Assembly: GCA_910579755.1 (NCBI GenBank)
Contig: CAJTVB010000023.1
Span: 1-53,626, forward strand
DNA from: an uncultured Acetatifactor sp.
Lineage (GTDB): Bacteria > Bacillota > Clostridia > Lachnospirales > Lachnospiraceae
Direction of reading: 5' to 3'
DNA length: 53,626 nucleotides
The position numbers and the translations under genes were made by a program. The notes beneath the pieces were generated by a model, which was not told the origin of the DNA, ran no database searches, and saw only the letters and a list, made by a program, of their open reading frames with translations. Shown piece by piece: positions 42,360-50,952 of the stretch; the stretch's first letter is position 1; each line of letters opens with the position of its first letter.

Positions 42360-43703
42360 TTGGAGAAAAGGACGATCAGCACTTATGAGGAAGCGGTGGA
42401 TTATATCAATGAAATCCCCCGCTTTACCACAAAAAATACCATGGACGATACCAGGGCGTTTTTACACCGTCTGGGTGATCCTGATCAAAGCATGCGGATC
42501 ATTCATGTGGCAGGCACAAACGGAAAGGGCTCCGTCTGTGCCTATATGCGCTTTATTCTGGAGGCTGCCGGATACCGCACGGCGGTCTTTACTTCCCCCC
42601 ATCTGACAGATATACGGGAACGGTTTGTAATAGATGGGGAGATGGTTTCGGAGAAGGCTTTTTTGGGAGCTTTTCTGCGTATATATGATCTGCTGGACGC
42701 AAAGACGCCTCACCCCACCTTTTTTGAATATTTATTTTTGATGGCCATGATTCTGTTTTCGGAGAGCCGCCCGGATTTCTGCATTCTGGAAACCGGGCTG
42801 GGAGGCAGGCTGGATGCCACCAATGCCGTGTCCCGCAAGGAGCTTGCGGTGATTACCCGCATCGGGCTGGACCACACGGAATATCTGGGTGATACCCTGG
42901 AAAAAATCGCCGCGGAAAAGGCGGGGATCCTGCAGAAGGGAGCGCCGGTGGTTTATTGGGATACCTGCGGCGAAACCACGATGGTTTTCAGGGAGCGTGC
43001 GGCGCAACTTGGGATTTTGGCATATTCCGTGTCGAAAAAGGACTACACTTTCTTAAATTTTAAGAAGAAAAGCATTGATTTTTTCGTAAACACTGAGTAT
43101 TATTGTTATATTAATCTCACTTTAAGCACCGTGGCGGCATATCAGATGGAAAATGCATCGCTTGCCCTGCGGGCAGTGGAGGTTTTGGACAAGGGCAGAA
43201 CGGTTCTGGCAGAGCATATCCGCCAGGGGGTTCGGGACTGCTTTTGGGCCGGCAGAATGGAGGAGGTTTTGCCGGATATCTTTGTGGACGGAGCCCATAA
43301 TGAGGACGGGATACGGGCCTTTTTGGAAACCGTGAAGCAGGACGGATATGAGGGCCGCAGAAGTCTCCTTTTCAGTGTGGTCAGGGATAAGGAATATGTG
43401 AATATGGCCCGGATGCTGGATTCATCAGGACTTTTTGAGAGAATTGCCGTAGCTCCCATGCAGACCGGCAGAGGTGTTCTGGCACAGCAGCTGGGAGAAC
43501 TGTTCGGCGTATGCGCCGGATGCGGATATAGTGTTTTTGATAATGTAAAAGAGGCTTTTTATTCGCTGGCGGACAGCCGCAGACCGGGAGAGCGGCTTTA
43601 CGTGGCAGGGAGCCTGTATCTGGCAGGCGAGGTCAAGAAAATATTGGATCAGACTATGAAAAACGAATGTGACACAGACGGGAGCGAAAATGATAAATTT
43701 TGA
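42360..43703 (+). CDS. folC: Bifunctional folylpolyglutamate synthase/dihydrofolate synthase
   Basis: The protein has 447 residues from a TTG start at 42360, 6-7 nt after AGGGAGG. Mur-ligase fold: P-loop HVAGTNGKGSVCAYM, the FTSPHLTDIRERF loop, LETGLGGRLDATNA, ITRIGLDHTEYLG and the C-terminal DGAHNEDG. It adds L-glutamate to dihydropteroate and folates in the cytoplasm. It is followed by a small ORF overlapping by 14 nt and then a TPR protein. Confidence 0.96.
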   Translation: MEKRTISTYEEAVDYINEIPRFTTKNTMDDTRAFLHRLGDPDQSMRIIHVAGTNGKGSVCAYMRFILEAAGYRTAVFTSPHLTDIRERFVIDGEMVSEKAFLGAFLRIYDLLDAKTPHPTFFEYLFLMAMILFSESRPDFCILETGLGGRLDATNAVSRKELAVITRIGLDHTEYLGDTLEKIAAEKAGILQKGAPVVYWDTCGETTMVFRERAAQLGILAYSVSKKDYTFLNFKKKSIDFFVNTEYYCYINLTLSTVAAYQMENASLALRAVEVLDKGRTVLAEHIRQGVRDCFWAGRMEEVLPDIFVDGAHNEDGIRAFLETVKQDGYEGRRSLLFSVVRDKEYVNMARMLDSSGLFERIAVAPMQTGRGVLAQQLGELFGVCAGCGYSVFDNVKEAFYSLADSRRPGERLYVAGSLYLAGEVKKILDQTMKNECDTDGSENDKF

Positions 43704-43842
43704 AGAGGAATTGAAAAAATTTCGTCCCAGCCTTGAGGTGGAAGAGGCGGAGGACGCCATTTATAATCAGGATATGACAGATATGGTAGATCTGTTGGTA
43801 AATATGATCAGAGAGTCTGAAGATAAGACAGATGAGGTATAA
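43690..43842 (+). CDS. Small acidic protein (50 residues) between folC and the TPR gene
   Basis: ATG at 43690 overlaps the folC end by 14 nt, with GGGAGCG as ribosome site. The product starts MINFEEELKKFRPSLEVEEA and ends ESEDKTDEV; it is acidic and probably helical. It looks like a real small gene because spacing to both neighbours is tight (5 nt to the next ATG) and codon use is normal. Function is unknown. Confidence 0.7.
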   Translation: MINFEEELKKFRPSLEVEEAEDAIYNQDMTDMVDLLVNMIRESEDKTDEV

Positions 43843-43847
43843 TAATC

Positions 43848-45251
43848 ATGTTTTGCTATAACTGCGGTTACCGGCTATCGGAGCATGACTTCTGTACTGC
43901 CTGCGGAGCGGATGTTTCTCTGTATAAAAAGATTATTCATGCCTCCAATATGTATTATAATGAGGGATTGGAAAAGGCTGGCGTCAGGGATCTGACAGGA
44001 GCGGTCAACAGTCTCCGACAGAGCTTAAAGCTGAATAAAAACAATATCAAGGCCAGAAATCTGCTGGGGCTTGTGTATTTTGAGATGGGCGAGGTGGTAA
44101 CGGCCCTGCGGGAATGGGTTATCAGCAAAAACCTGCGTCCCGATAAGAATATTGCCGACAACTATATCGAGAAGCTTCAGGCCAATTCGGCCAGGCTGGA
44201 TTCGATTAACCAGACCATCAAAAAATATAATCAGGCGCTTGTGTACTGTAATCAGGGCAGCACGGATCTGGCGGTGATACAGCTGAAAAAGGTGCTGTCT
44301 CTGAATCCCCGGTTTATCCGGGCCCACCAGCTGCTGGCTCTGCTGTATATGGACAATGAACAGTGGGAGTACGCAGAACGCGAACTGCATAAGTGCATGG
44401 ACATCGACAGGAATAATACGCAGACACTCCGCTATTTGAGGGAAGTGGAGCTGATGCTGATGCCTGACGAGTCGGTAAAACAGCCCGGGCGGCGCAGGAA
44501 GGAAGAGTCGGTGCGCTACCAGAGTGATAATGAGCTGATCATCCAGCCTGTGAATGTGAAGGAGCCCAGGGGCGGAGGACTGTCCACGGTGGTGAACCTT
44601 GGAATCGGCCTTGTGATCGGTCTTGCGGCGGCTTACTTTCTTTTGGTGCCCGCTGCAAGGACCAATGTGTGGCAGGAGGCTCAGCAGAGGATTACGGAGA
44701 TCAGCAATGCTTCGGATGCCAAAACCATTCAGATTCAGGAGCTTGAAAGCCAGGTGCAGAATCTTACGGGAGAGACGGAAGCCCTCCGCCAGGAGATTGA
44801 GAGCTTTGTAGGGACGGGGGGGACGCTTCAGCTTTATGACAGTCTGCTTGCAGCGGCAGCCACCTACCTAGAAACCAGAGATGCCCTTGCGGCGGCAGCC
44901 GATCTGGAGGGAATCGGGCAGTCGGCCAATATAGAAGAGTGTACGGAGGCTTTTCAGAGGCTGTATCGTATGCTGGTGGACACCATAGGGCCGGAATTGT
45001 CCTCCACCTATTATGCGGAAGCATTTGAAGCTTACAGAGCGAAGGATTATGCCCTTGCTATTGAGAGCTTTTCAAGAGCCTTCGACTATAATGAGACCAA
45101 TATTGATGCGCTTTATTATCTGGGGCGCGCTCTTCAGGACAGCGGGGACAGGGAAAATGCCATTACCGTTTACGAGAGGCTTGTAGAGCTGTTTCCGGGC
45201 ACCGAGAGGGCCAGAAACGCCCAATGGTACAGGAACCAGCTGGGCAATTGA
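43848..45251 (+). CDS. Zinc-ribbon and TPR membrane protein
   Basis: The protein has 467 residues. The N-terminal zinc ribbon has four Cys in CYNCGYRL and CTACGADV. TPR units span about 30-200 (AVNSLRQSLKLNKNNIKARN, IQLKKVLSLNPRFIRAHQ, AERELHKCMDIDRNNTQ). A basic linker and one membrane segment (about 247-270, GIGLVIGLAAAYFLLVP) follow. A coiled coil (about 275-325) and two more C-terminal TPRs end near GTERARNAQWYRNQLGN. The C-terminal half is probably outside the cell. It is likely a scaffold in envelope processes; its conserved position after folC gives no clear role. Confidence 0.88.
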   Translation: MFCYNCGYRLSEHDFCTACGADVSLYKKIIHASNMYYNEGLEKAGVRDLTGAVNSLRQSLKLNKNNIKARNLLGLVYFEMGEVVTALREWVISKNLRPDKNIADNYIEKLQANSARLDSINQTIKKYNQALVYCNQGSTDLAVIQLKKVLSLNPRFIRAHQLLALLYMDNEQWEYAERELHKCMDIDRNNTQTLRYLREVELMLMPDESVKQPGRRRKEESVRYQSDNELIIQPVNVKEPRGGGLSTVVNLGIGLVIGLAAAYFLLVPAARTNVWQEAQQRITEISNASDAKTIQIQELESQVQNLTGETEALRQEIESFVGTGGTLQLYDSLLAAAATYLETRDALAAAADLEGIGQSANIEECTEAFQRLYRMLVDTIGPELSSTYYAEAFEAYRAKDYALAIESFSRAFDYNETNIDALYYLGRALQDSGDRENAITVYERLVELFPGTERARNAQWYRNQLGN

Positions 45252-45313
45252 CCTTCAGGGCAGGCCTTGACCGGTATAACCATAAAGAGAACTGCACATA
45301 AAGATACGAAAGA

Positions 45314-45347
45314 AGAGAACCTATTGTTTTGTTCATAGGTTCTTTTT
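45314..45347 (+). terminator. Rho-independent terminator after the TPR gene
   Basis: AGAACCTAT and ATAGGTTCT form a 9-bp stem followed by TTTTT. Confidence 0.85.
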
Positions 45348-45360
45348 AATGTGTGTAAAG

Positions 45361-45410
45361 AGCATGCTGTTTCGGGTTTCTGTGCAGACAACGCACAAAA
45401 ACACCTTTAA
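45361..45410 (-). repeat. Diverged fragment of the MITE-like repeat
   Basis: On the minus strand AAGGTGTTTTTGTGCGTTG and TCTGCACAGAAACCCGAAAC align with 27941-27985 of the complete element at about five in six positions. Termini are missing. Confidence 0.6.
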
Positions 45411-45466
45411 ACAAGAGCTTCCCCATGTGTGCCGGGGGTCAGAAAACGGGAAAGGATGTGATTGGT

Positions 45467-45790
45467 ATGGATCAGATTACGACAGAGGACTTCCGGGTGA
45501 TCAATAACTGTCTGATGATCAGGCTGCCGGAGGAGGTGGATCATTATGGAGCGGGCTACATTTGTGAGAACGCGGACAAGTATCTTATGGAAGAGGATGT
45601 TAAGAACGTGGTATTTGACTTTGAAAATACCCGTTTTATGGATTCCTCCGGAATCGGTATCATTATGGGACGGCACCGGAAAATATCCTGTTTCGGAGGA
45701 CATGTCTATATCATTCATGCGGACAGGCAGATCAGAAGGATCCTGAAGGTGTCGGGACTAGAAAAAATTGTGGAGGTACTGGAGTCATGA
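45467..45790 (+). CDS. spoIIAA: Anti-sigma-F factor antagonist SpoIIAA
   Basis: The protein has 107 residues, a STAS domain. The phosphorylatable serine lies in FMDSSGIGIIMGR. Start ATG at 45467 with AAAGGA upstream. When dephosphorylated in the forespore it displaces SpoIIAB from sigma-F. It is first gene of the classical three-gene spoIIA operon, and the stop overlaps spoIIAB by 4 nt. No convincing sigma-H promoter was found by eye in 45252-45466. Confidence 0.96.
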   Translation: MDQITTEDFRVINNCLMIRLPEEVDHYGAGYICENADKYLMEEDVKNVVFDFENTRFMDSSGIGIIMGRHRKISCFGGHVYIIHADRQIRRILKVSGLEKIVEVLES

Positions 45791-46275
45791 GAAACGAAAT
45801 GGAAATAAGCTTTGATGCGGTCTCGGTCAATGAGGGGTTTGCGAGAGTGGCTGTGGCCGCCTTTGTATCTCCTTTGAATCCTACACTGGAGGAGCTGGAT
45901 GATATTAAAACGGCAGTGTCCGAGGCTGTGACCAATTCTATTATTCACGGGTATGAGAATCTGTACGGATACGGGGGCGCCAGAGGAATTCCTCACGATC
46001 AGGTAAAGTCTGATCCCGGAAAGGTTCAGGTGCATTGTCTGCTGGAAAATGATATTTTACATATTCGGGTCACCGACAAAGGAAAGGGCATTGAGGATAT
46101 CGAGAAGGCTATGGAACCGCTTTTTACCACAAAGCCGGAGCTGGAGCGTTCGGGAATGGGGTTTGCCTTTATGGAGGCCTTTATGGATGATCTGGAGGTG
46201 GAGAGCCGGCCCGGGGAGGGAACTATCGTGCGGATGAAGAAAAAGATGGGCGCCGGTGATTGGATAAATGAGTAA
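45787..46275 (+). CDS. spoIIAB: Anti-sigma-F factor SpoIIAB (serine kinase)
   Basis: The protein has 162 residues with a GHKL ATPase fold: N-box AVSEAVTNSIIHGYEN, G1 VTDKGKGIEDIE and G2 SGMGFAFMEAFMD. It binds and inhibits sigma-F and phosphorylates SpoIIAA. It is slightly longer than the Bacillus protein (about 146), with a small insertion YGGARGIPHDQ before the central strand. Confidence 0.95.
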   Translation: MRNEMEISFDAVSVNEGFARVAVAAFVSPLNPTLEELDDIKTAVSEAVTNSIIHGYENLYGYGGARGIPHDQVKSDPGKVQVHCLLENDILHIRVTDKGKGIEDIEKAMEPLFTTKPELERSGMGFAFMEAFMDDLEVESRPGEGTIVRMKKKMGAGDWINE

Positions 46276-46290
46276 AGAGAGAGCTTGTAT

Positions 46291-47058
46291 ATGGAGGATA
46301 TGTCAGTACTGATCGCAAGGTCACAGGCAGGAGAGAAAGATGCAAGAGAGGTACTGATAGAGAAAAACCTTGGGCTGGTGCATCATATTGTGAAGCGCTT
46401 TGCCAACAGGGGACACGATCCGGAGGATCTGTTTCAGATCGGGGTGATCGGGCTGATGAAGGCCATAGACAAATTTGATCTGGGGCTGGGGGTGATGTTT
46501 TCCACCTACGCGGTCCCCATGATCACAGGAGAAATCAAGCGTTTTCTGCGGGACGACGGGCCGGTGAAGGTATCCCGTACGATTAAGGAAAACGGTTTTA
46601 AGGTAAAGCAGGCCAGACAGAAGCTTCAGGCACAAAACGGGCGGGAGCCCACTATACAGGATATCGTGGATGCCACAGGGCTGTCCAGGGAGGAGATCGT
46701 TGTGGCCATGGAGGCTTCCACAGAGGTGGAATCCATCTACAGCTGTGCCTATCAGGAGGACGGGAGTGAGGTATACCTGGTGGACAAGGTGGTCCGGGGA
46801 GCAAGCGGCAGCGTGGGAAGCAGTATGGCCGGAGGCTGCGGCAGCTCAGATGAGGAGAAAGAGAAGCTTTTGGATCATATGCTTCTGCGTCAGCTTCTGG
46901 ACACCCTGGAGCCCTCGGAACAGCGGCTGATCAGCATGAGGTATTTTCAGAACATGACCCAGACACAGATCGCAGGGCTGCTGGGGATCAGCCAGGTACA
47001 GGTGAGCAGGCTGGAGAAAAAAATATTGCTGCGGCTGAGAGAGAGAGCCGGAGGGTAA
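46291..47058 (+). CDS. sigF: Forespore sigma factor SigF
   Basis: The protein has 255 residues from the ATG at 46291; TTG at 46285 is an alternative start. Region 2 is DLFQIGVIGLMKAIDKFD and FSTYAVPMITGEIKRFLRDD. Region 3 is PTIQDIVDATGLS. Region 4 is TQTQIAGLLGISQVQVSRLEK. It directs early forespore transcription. A Gly/Ser-rich stretch between regions 3 and 4 (GASGSVGSSMAGGCGSSD) is longer than I expect for the family. Confidence 0.95.
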   Translation: MEDMSVLIARSQAGEKDAREVLIEKNLGLVHHIVKRFANRGHDPEDLFQIGVIGLMKAIDKFDLGLGVMFSTYAVPMITGEIKRFLRDDGPVKVSRTIKENGFKVKQARQKLQAQNGREPTIQDIVDATGLSREEIVVAMEASTEVESIYSCAYQEDGSEVYLVDKVVRGASGSVGSSMAGGCGSSDEEKEKLLDHMLLRQLLDTLEPSEQRLISMRYFQNMTQTQIAGLLGISQVQVSRLEKKILLRLRERAGG

Positions 47059-47073
47059 TTTCAGACCCTCCGG
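47048..47073 (+). terminator. Stem-loop at the end of sigF
   Basis: CCGGAGGGT and ACCCTCCGG pair perfectly across the stop codon. There is no T-run, so termination strength is uncertain. Confidence 0.45.
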
Positions 47074-47169
47074 TTCTGTGCGTAATAGAATGACTTATTT
47101 AATTTTTTATAAAATGTAAAAATTTCCGCTTTTCCCGAGAGGCAATATCATATATTATGTAAGATGTAG

Positions 47170-47230
47170 GTTACTATTCACGGTCTTGATGCAAAATAGA
47201 AACACAATGCACGCAAGATGAGTAAAGAAC
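47170..47230 (+). repeat. Left-end fragment of the MITE-like repeat
   Basis: GTTACTATTCACGG differs from the intact terminus by one base. The next 45 bp, with AATGCACGCAAGATGAGTAA, weakly follow the interior. The rest of 47074-47261 has no gene. Confidence 0.5.
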
Positions 47231-47261
47231 TTTATTTTGACGCGTGCCGGGAGGGATACAT

Positions 47262-48428
47262 ATGGATAACGAACAAAATATGGACAGAGAAGAAAAGCTG
47301 AGAGCGGCGGCCAGAAAGAACAGGCGCAGAAGGTCTGTGTTCGGCACGTTTTTGGCTATGCTGGGGTGCCTTGTGGTGATGGTGGGGATCATGTACGGCG
47401 GAGTAACGCTGTATTCGAGGCTGGCTGATCAGAAAGACGTGTCTTCGGAGGAAAGCCAGGGCCATGGAACGAATGAGAGCGGATCCGATTTGGACGACGA
47501 CACTGTGGGTGCCGTCTCGGAAAAGGTGGTTTATTCCCAGGAGGAGCTGGATGCACGGGTGGCGGAGGCGGTGCTTTCCGCCCAGGGACAGGTATCAGCT
47601 CAGATTCTGGAGGGGATCAAGGCCGGACTTTCCGAAGGAAATACTGTACTGGAGACTTTGCGGCCCCTTTATCCGGATGATCTTATAGTGGCCAGCGGGG
47701 GACGCTATCATTTTGTTCCCATCAACAGGAGCCTGAAGCAGAATCAGCTGGATATCGCCAATGTAAACATTCTGGAGAGCGGCGAATATCAATACCTTGT
47801 GGACGGACAGATAATTTCTCACAAGGGAATCGATGTATCAAAGCATCAGGGAGCCATTGACTGGAATCTGGTGGCCCAGGACGGCGTGGAATTTGCTTTT
47901 ATCCGGGTGGGCTTCCGGGGCTACGGCAGTGAAGGAAAGATGGTGGAGGATGAATATTTTGTAAAAAATATTGAAGGAGCCCTGGCGGCAGGAATCAAGG
48001 TGGGAGTATATTTTTACAGCCAGGCTATCACGGAAGCCGAGGCCCAGGAGGAGGCGGAGTTCGTAATTGAGAGGATCCGGCCCTATGAAATCGCCTGTCC
48101 GGTGGTTTTTGATGTGGAAAGAGTCAGCGGAGCCCAGGGCCGGATGAACGACATATCCGTGGAGGAAAGAACAGCTCTGGCAGTTTTGTTCTGCCAGACC
48201 ATAGAGCAGGCAGGCTATAAACCCATGATCTATCACAATACGGAAATGGGGGCGCTGATGCTGGATCTGACGCAGCTGGAGGGTTATGATAAATGGTATG
48301 CATCCTACAGCGATCAGATATTTTACCCTTACGCGTACAAGATATGGCAATATTCCGATAAAGGTTCGGTGCAGGGAATCAACACGGATGTGGACCTGAA
48401 CATCAGCTTTGAACCGCTGTGGGAATAG
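47262..48428 (+). CDS. Membrane-anchored GH25 lysozyme
   Basis: The protein has 388 residues from the ATG at 47262, after GGGAGGG. A basic N-terminus and one membrane segment (about 30-52, FLAMLGCLVVMVGIMYGG) are followed by a low-complexity acidic linker. A short domain (about 85-180) precedes a GH25 muramidase with GIDVSKHQGAIDW, FIRVGFRGYG, VGVYFYSQA, CPVVFDVERV and IWQYSDKGSVQGI. The acidic residues Asp and Glu of VFDVE are in place. It cleaves peptidoglycan between MurNAc and GlcNAc outside the membrane. Its place between sigF and spoVA suggests, but does not prove, a sporulation role. Confidence 0.92.
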   Translation: MDNEQNMDREEKLRAAARKNRRRRSVFGTFLAMLGCLVVMVGIMYGGVTLYSRLADQKDVSSEESQGHGTNESGSDLDDDTVGAVSEKVVYSQEELDARVAEAVLSAQGQVSAQILEGIKAGLSEGNTVLETLRPLYPDDLIVASGGRYHFVPINRSLKQNQLDIANVNILESGEYQYLVDGQIISHKGIDVSKHQGAIDWNLVAQDGVEFAFIRVGFRGYGSEGKMVEDEYFVKNIEGALAAGIKVGVYFYSQAITEAEAQEEAEFVIERIRPYEIACPVVFDVERVSGAQGRMNDISVEERTALAVLFCQTIEQAGYKPMIYHNTEMGALMLDLTQLEGYDKWYASYSDQIFYPYAYKIWQYSDKGSVQGINTDVDLNISFEPLWE

Positions 48429-48472
48429 AAATTCACTTGGAGCGTCACTCCCATGGAGCAGGGCAGTCAGAC

Positions 48473-48499
48473 AAAAAGAGTGCGAAGCACTCTTTTTTT
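48473..48499 (+). terminator. Rho-independent terminator after the lysozyme gene
   Basis: AAAAAGAGTGC and GCACTCTTTTT form an 11-bp stem with a GAA loop and a T-run. Confidence 0.9.
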
Positions 48500-48585
48500 G
48501 TGCATATTTTTATGTTTTTTGGAGGAAAATATAGCTTACGAGAGATCAAAAGCAAAAGTATATGGCGGGAAGGAGGAGAGCGGCG

Positions 48586-49071
48586 TTGGATGTTTTAAGG
48601 TTCGGCTTTCTGGCAGTTATGGGAGCAAGCTACGGCCTGCTGGCGGCAGCAGGAGTTTTTACCGTTTTGGTAGCGGTGGGGCTTGTTCCCCGGTTTGCCG
48701 GTAAGACACATACCGCCGGTAAGGTTCTGCTGTATGAAGAAATGGTAATTTTCGGCACTATAACAGGAGGGATCTTAAGCGTGTTTTCCAGATACTGCCA
48801 GTTCGGTGCCTGGTGGCAGCGGCATTTTCCGGATCAGACAGCGCTGTGGATGGGACTGGGAACCGGGGGGCAGCTGATTTTCGGTTTGTTTGCCGGTATG
48901 TTTATTGGTTGCCTGGCGCTGGCTATTGCGGAGATGCTGGACAGTATTCCCATTTTTACCAGGCGCATTTCCTTCCGCCACGGAATCGGACTGGCCATTC
49001 TCACCATGGCGGCGGGAAAGCTATGCGGATCCCTGTTTTATTTCTGGTCGGAGTTTCACAGGACAGCATAA
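48586..49071 (+). CDS. spoVAB: Stage V sporulation protein AB
   Basis: The protein has 161 residues from a TTG start at 48586, chosen because AGGAGG (48571-48576) precedes it. The ATG at 48562 would place that site inside the gene. There are four to five membrane segments. The block GLVPRFAGKTHTAGK and the end LAIAEMLDSIPIFTRRISF, IGLAILTMAAGKLCGSLFYF match SpoVAB. It is part of the SpoVA machinery for dipicolinic acid uptake into the spore. Here it precedes spoVAA, the reverse of the Bacillus order. Confidence 0.88.
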   Translation: MDVLRFGFLAVMGASYGLLAAAGVFTVLVAVGLVPRFAGKTHTAGKVLLYEEMVIFGTITGGILSVFSRYCQFGAWWQRHFPDQTALWMGLGTGGQLIFGLFAGMFIGCLALAIAEMLDSIPIFTRRISFRHGIGLAILTMAAGKLCGSLFYFWSEFHRTA

Positions 49072-49174
49072 AGCGGCCATGGGAATTTCGCTGTTTCTGC
49101 ATGGGGAGATGTCGTGCGGCAAGCAGGATTCCTGGTTTTGACAAGGAAGAAATACCGGAAAGAAAGGAAACACC

Positions 49175-49798
49175 ATGCCAAATATAAATGTATACATTAA
49201 ATGTGACAGAAATGTAGAGGTACAGAGCGAGGATGTATTTCTGTCGGACCTGGGAAGCCTGCGGTGTGCGGATGCCAATATCAGTGCGAAACTCAAAGCG
49301 CTGAAGGTACACCACTTTGGAAAGAAGGGTGGAAAGAGATGCGTTATCGGCGTCCTGCGCCTTGTGGAGCTGATGGAAGATACCTGTCCGGGAATCAACG
49401 TACAGACTGTGGGGGAGCCGGATGTGCTGGTGGAATGGGTGGACGTGGACAGACATAAGGGCTGGCAGCAGTGGCTGAAGACCGCGCTGGTGTGCCTGGT
49501 GAGTTTTTTCGGAACAGCCTTTACCATTATGGCCTATCATAATGATGTGGGAATCAATGAGGTGTTCACCGAAATGTATCAAATGGTCATGAATCGGGAG
49601 CCCCAGGGACTCAATGTGCTGGAGGTGTCCTATTCCATCGGACTGGCGGCGGGGATTATTCTGTTTTTTAATCATGTAGGAGGAAGGCGGCTGACCAAGG
49701 ATCCCACGCCCATCGAGGTGGCCATGCGCAATTATGAGGAGGATGTGGATAAGGCTCTGATCGCCACTGCCGGGCGGGAAGGCAAGGAAGAGGAATGA
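49175..49798 (+). CDS. spoVAA: Stage V sporulation protein AA
   Basis: The protein has 207 residues with AAAGGA before the ATG. A soluble N-terminal domain (NVYIKCDRNVEVQSEDVFLS, VIGVLRLVELMEDTCPGINV) is followed by two membrane segments (about 108-128 and 155-175, VSYSIGLAAGIILFFNHVGG). The end DPTPIEVAMRNYEEDVD is typical. It lies after spoVAB with a 103-nt gap and before spoVAC. Confidence 0.93.
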   Translation: MPNINVYIKCDRNVEVQSEDVFLSDLGSLRCADANISAKLKALKVHHFGKKGGKRCVIGVLRLVELMEDTCPGINVQTVGEPDVLVEWVDVDRHKGWQQWLKTALVCLVSFFGTAFTIMAYHNDVGINEVFTEMYQMVMNREPQGLNVLEVSYSIGLAAGIILFFNHVGGRRLTKDPTPIEVAMRNYEEDVDKALIATAGREGKEEE

Positions 49799-49888
49799 CA
49801 CGGACGGCGCCAAAATGAAGAAGGAGCGAGGCTGTGAAGTCAAGAAGACAGGATTGATGAGCCGGAATGAGAAAGGATGGGCTGTAAT

Positions 49889-50359
49889 ATGGAAAAGACA
49901 AATGAACAGAAGGAAAAACAAAAAGAGTATGCGCAGTATGTGAAGGAGGTAACACCTACGCATAATCTGGGGCTGCAAATGCTGAAGGCGTTCGTCACCG
50001 GAGGAGTCATCTGCTGTATCGGGCAGTTTATCCTGAATTACGCAGGAAATGCGGGGCTGGATAAGCAGACGGCCGGCAGCTGGTGTTCGCTTCTTTTGGT
50101 GCTGCTTTCCGTTGTCCTGACAGGCTTCAATATTTATCCCAGGATCGTGAAATGGGGCGGTGCAGGGGCGCTGGTTCCCATCACCGGCTTCGCCAATTCG
50201 GTGGCCGCCCCCGCCATAGAGTTTAAGACGGAGGGTCAGGTCTTCGGCATCGGGTGTAAGATCTTCACGATCGCAGGTCCGGTGATCTTGTATGGAATTT
50301 TTGCCAGCTGGCTGCTGGGACTGATTTACTGGATTGGGAAGTGTTTTGGGGTATTTTAA
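49889..50359 (+). CDS. spoVAC: Stage V sporulation protein AC
   Basis: The protein has 156 residues from the ATG at 49889, with AAAGGA 11 nt upstream; an in-frame ATG at 49877 lacks a site. YAQYVKEVTPTHNLGLQMLK, FVTGGVICCIGQ, YAGAGALVPITGFANSVA-like and PAIEFKTEGQVFGIGCKIFTI blocks define SpoVAC, with four membrane segments. It is a mechanosensitive channel component of the SpoVA complex. The expected next gene, spoVAD, does not follow; a mobile-element remnant does. Confidence 0.95.
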   Translation: MEKTNEQKEKQKEYAQYVKEVTPTHNLGLQMLKAFVTGGVICCIGQFILNYAGNAGLDKQTAGSWCSLLLVLLSVVLTGFNIYPRIVKWGGAGALVPITGFANSVAAPAIEFKTEGQVFGIGCKIFTIAGPVILYGIFASWLLGLIYWIGKCFGVF

Positions 50360-50400
50360 GGAATGTCACAAAAAAGATATAGAAACTGAGCTTGTATTAT

Positions 50401-50443
50401 GGGCAGGGTAGCGAATGAAATAATTCGTTAGCCTGTCTTTTTG
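50401..50443 (+). terminator. Rho-independent terminator after spoVAC
   Basis: CAGGGTAGCGAAT and ATTCGTTAGCCTG pair with two mismatches around GAAATA, followed by TCTTTTT. It would end the spoVA message 40 nt after spoVAC. Confidence 0.65.
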
Positions 50444-50506
50444 CTCTGGCGTCTTTGCCCAAATGCCGCAAGTCGATTTAAGGATTGTTTAACCTGAATT
50501 ATTCAT

Positions 50507-50525
50507 GAGCCTATAAAAACGCTTG
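50507..50525 (+). repeat. Short dispersed sequence shared with 41963-41980
   Basis: GAGCCTATAAAAACGCTTG matches the earlier site with one extra base. It lies near the left edge of the mobile-element remnant. Confidence 0.4.
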
Positions 50526-50598
50526 ATACTACAAAGCCTTGAAGCAGTTCCCCTAAAATCAATCGAGTTATCCACAAAAATGGGCAGACTTTCCCCTT

Positions 50599-50937
50599 GG
50601 AATTAATAATGATGGCAGGTACGGCAACGTCATGTGTACCGCACACGCCATTGAAGCGAGGGACTTATACAACGCCGTCCTTGCCGACATCAACCGTTTT
50701 GCGGATATGGCGGTGAATGACGAGCGGGCGGTGAGGGCGATTGAGAAGCGGCTCACGGAAACAGACCAGAGCAAGGCAAAGGCAATGGAGAAAGAACAAA
50801 AGAAGCTGAACAAACGCCTTGCGGAGCTTGACAGGCTGTTTTCCTCTCTCTATGAGGATAAGGTCATGGAGCGTATCACCGAGCGGAATTTTGAAATGAT
50901 GTCGGGCGGTCTGCATATGCAGGCCGTTTTGTTATGA
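50599..50937 (+). pseudogene. C-terminal fragment of a large serine recombinase
   Basis: NNDGRYGNVMCTAHAIEARD, then a long charged coiled coil (QSKAKAMEKEQKKLNKRLAE, ELDRLFSSLYEDKVMERITE, RNFEMMS), match the part after the zinc-ribbon region of large serine recombinases carried on clostridial mobilisable elements. The catalytic N-terminal domain is absent. After FEMMS the sequence switches to unrelated GGLHMQAVLL, a second junction. Confidence 0.75.
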
Positions 50938-50952
50938 AGGGAGGATTCCATC

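Noticed and set aside
50364..50390. First codons of a destroyed spoVAD (MSQKRYRN then stop)
   Set aside because: Too short to identify, and AAGGA touches the ATG, which is not workable ribosome-site spacing.
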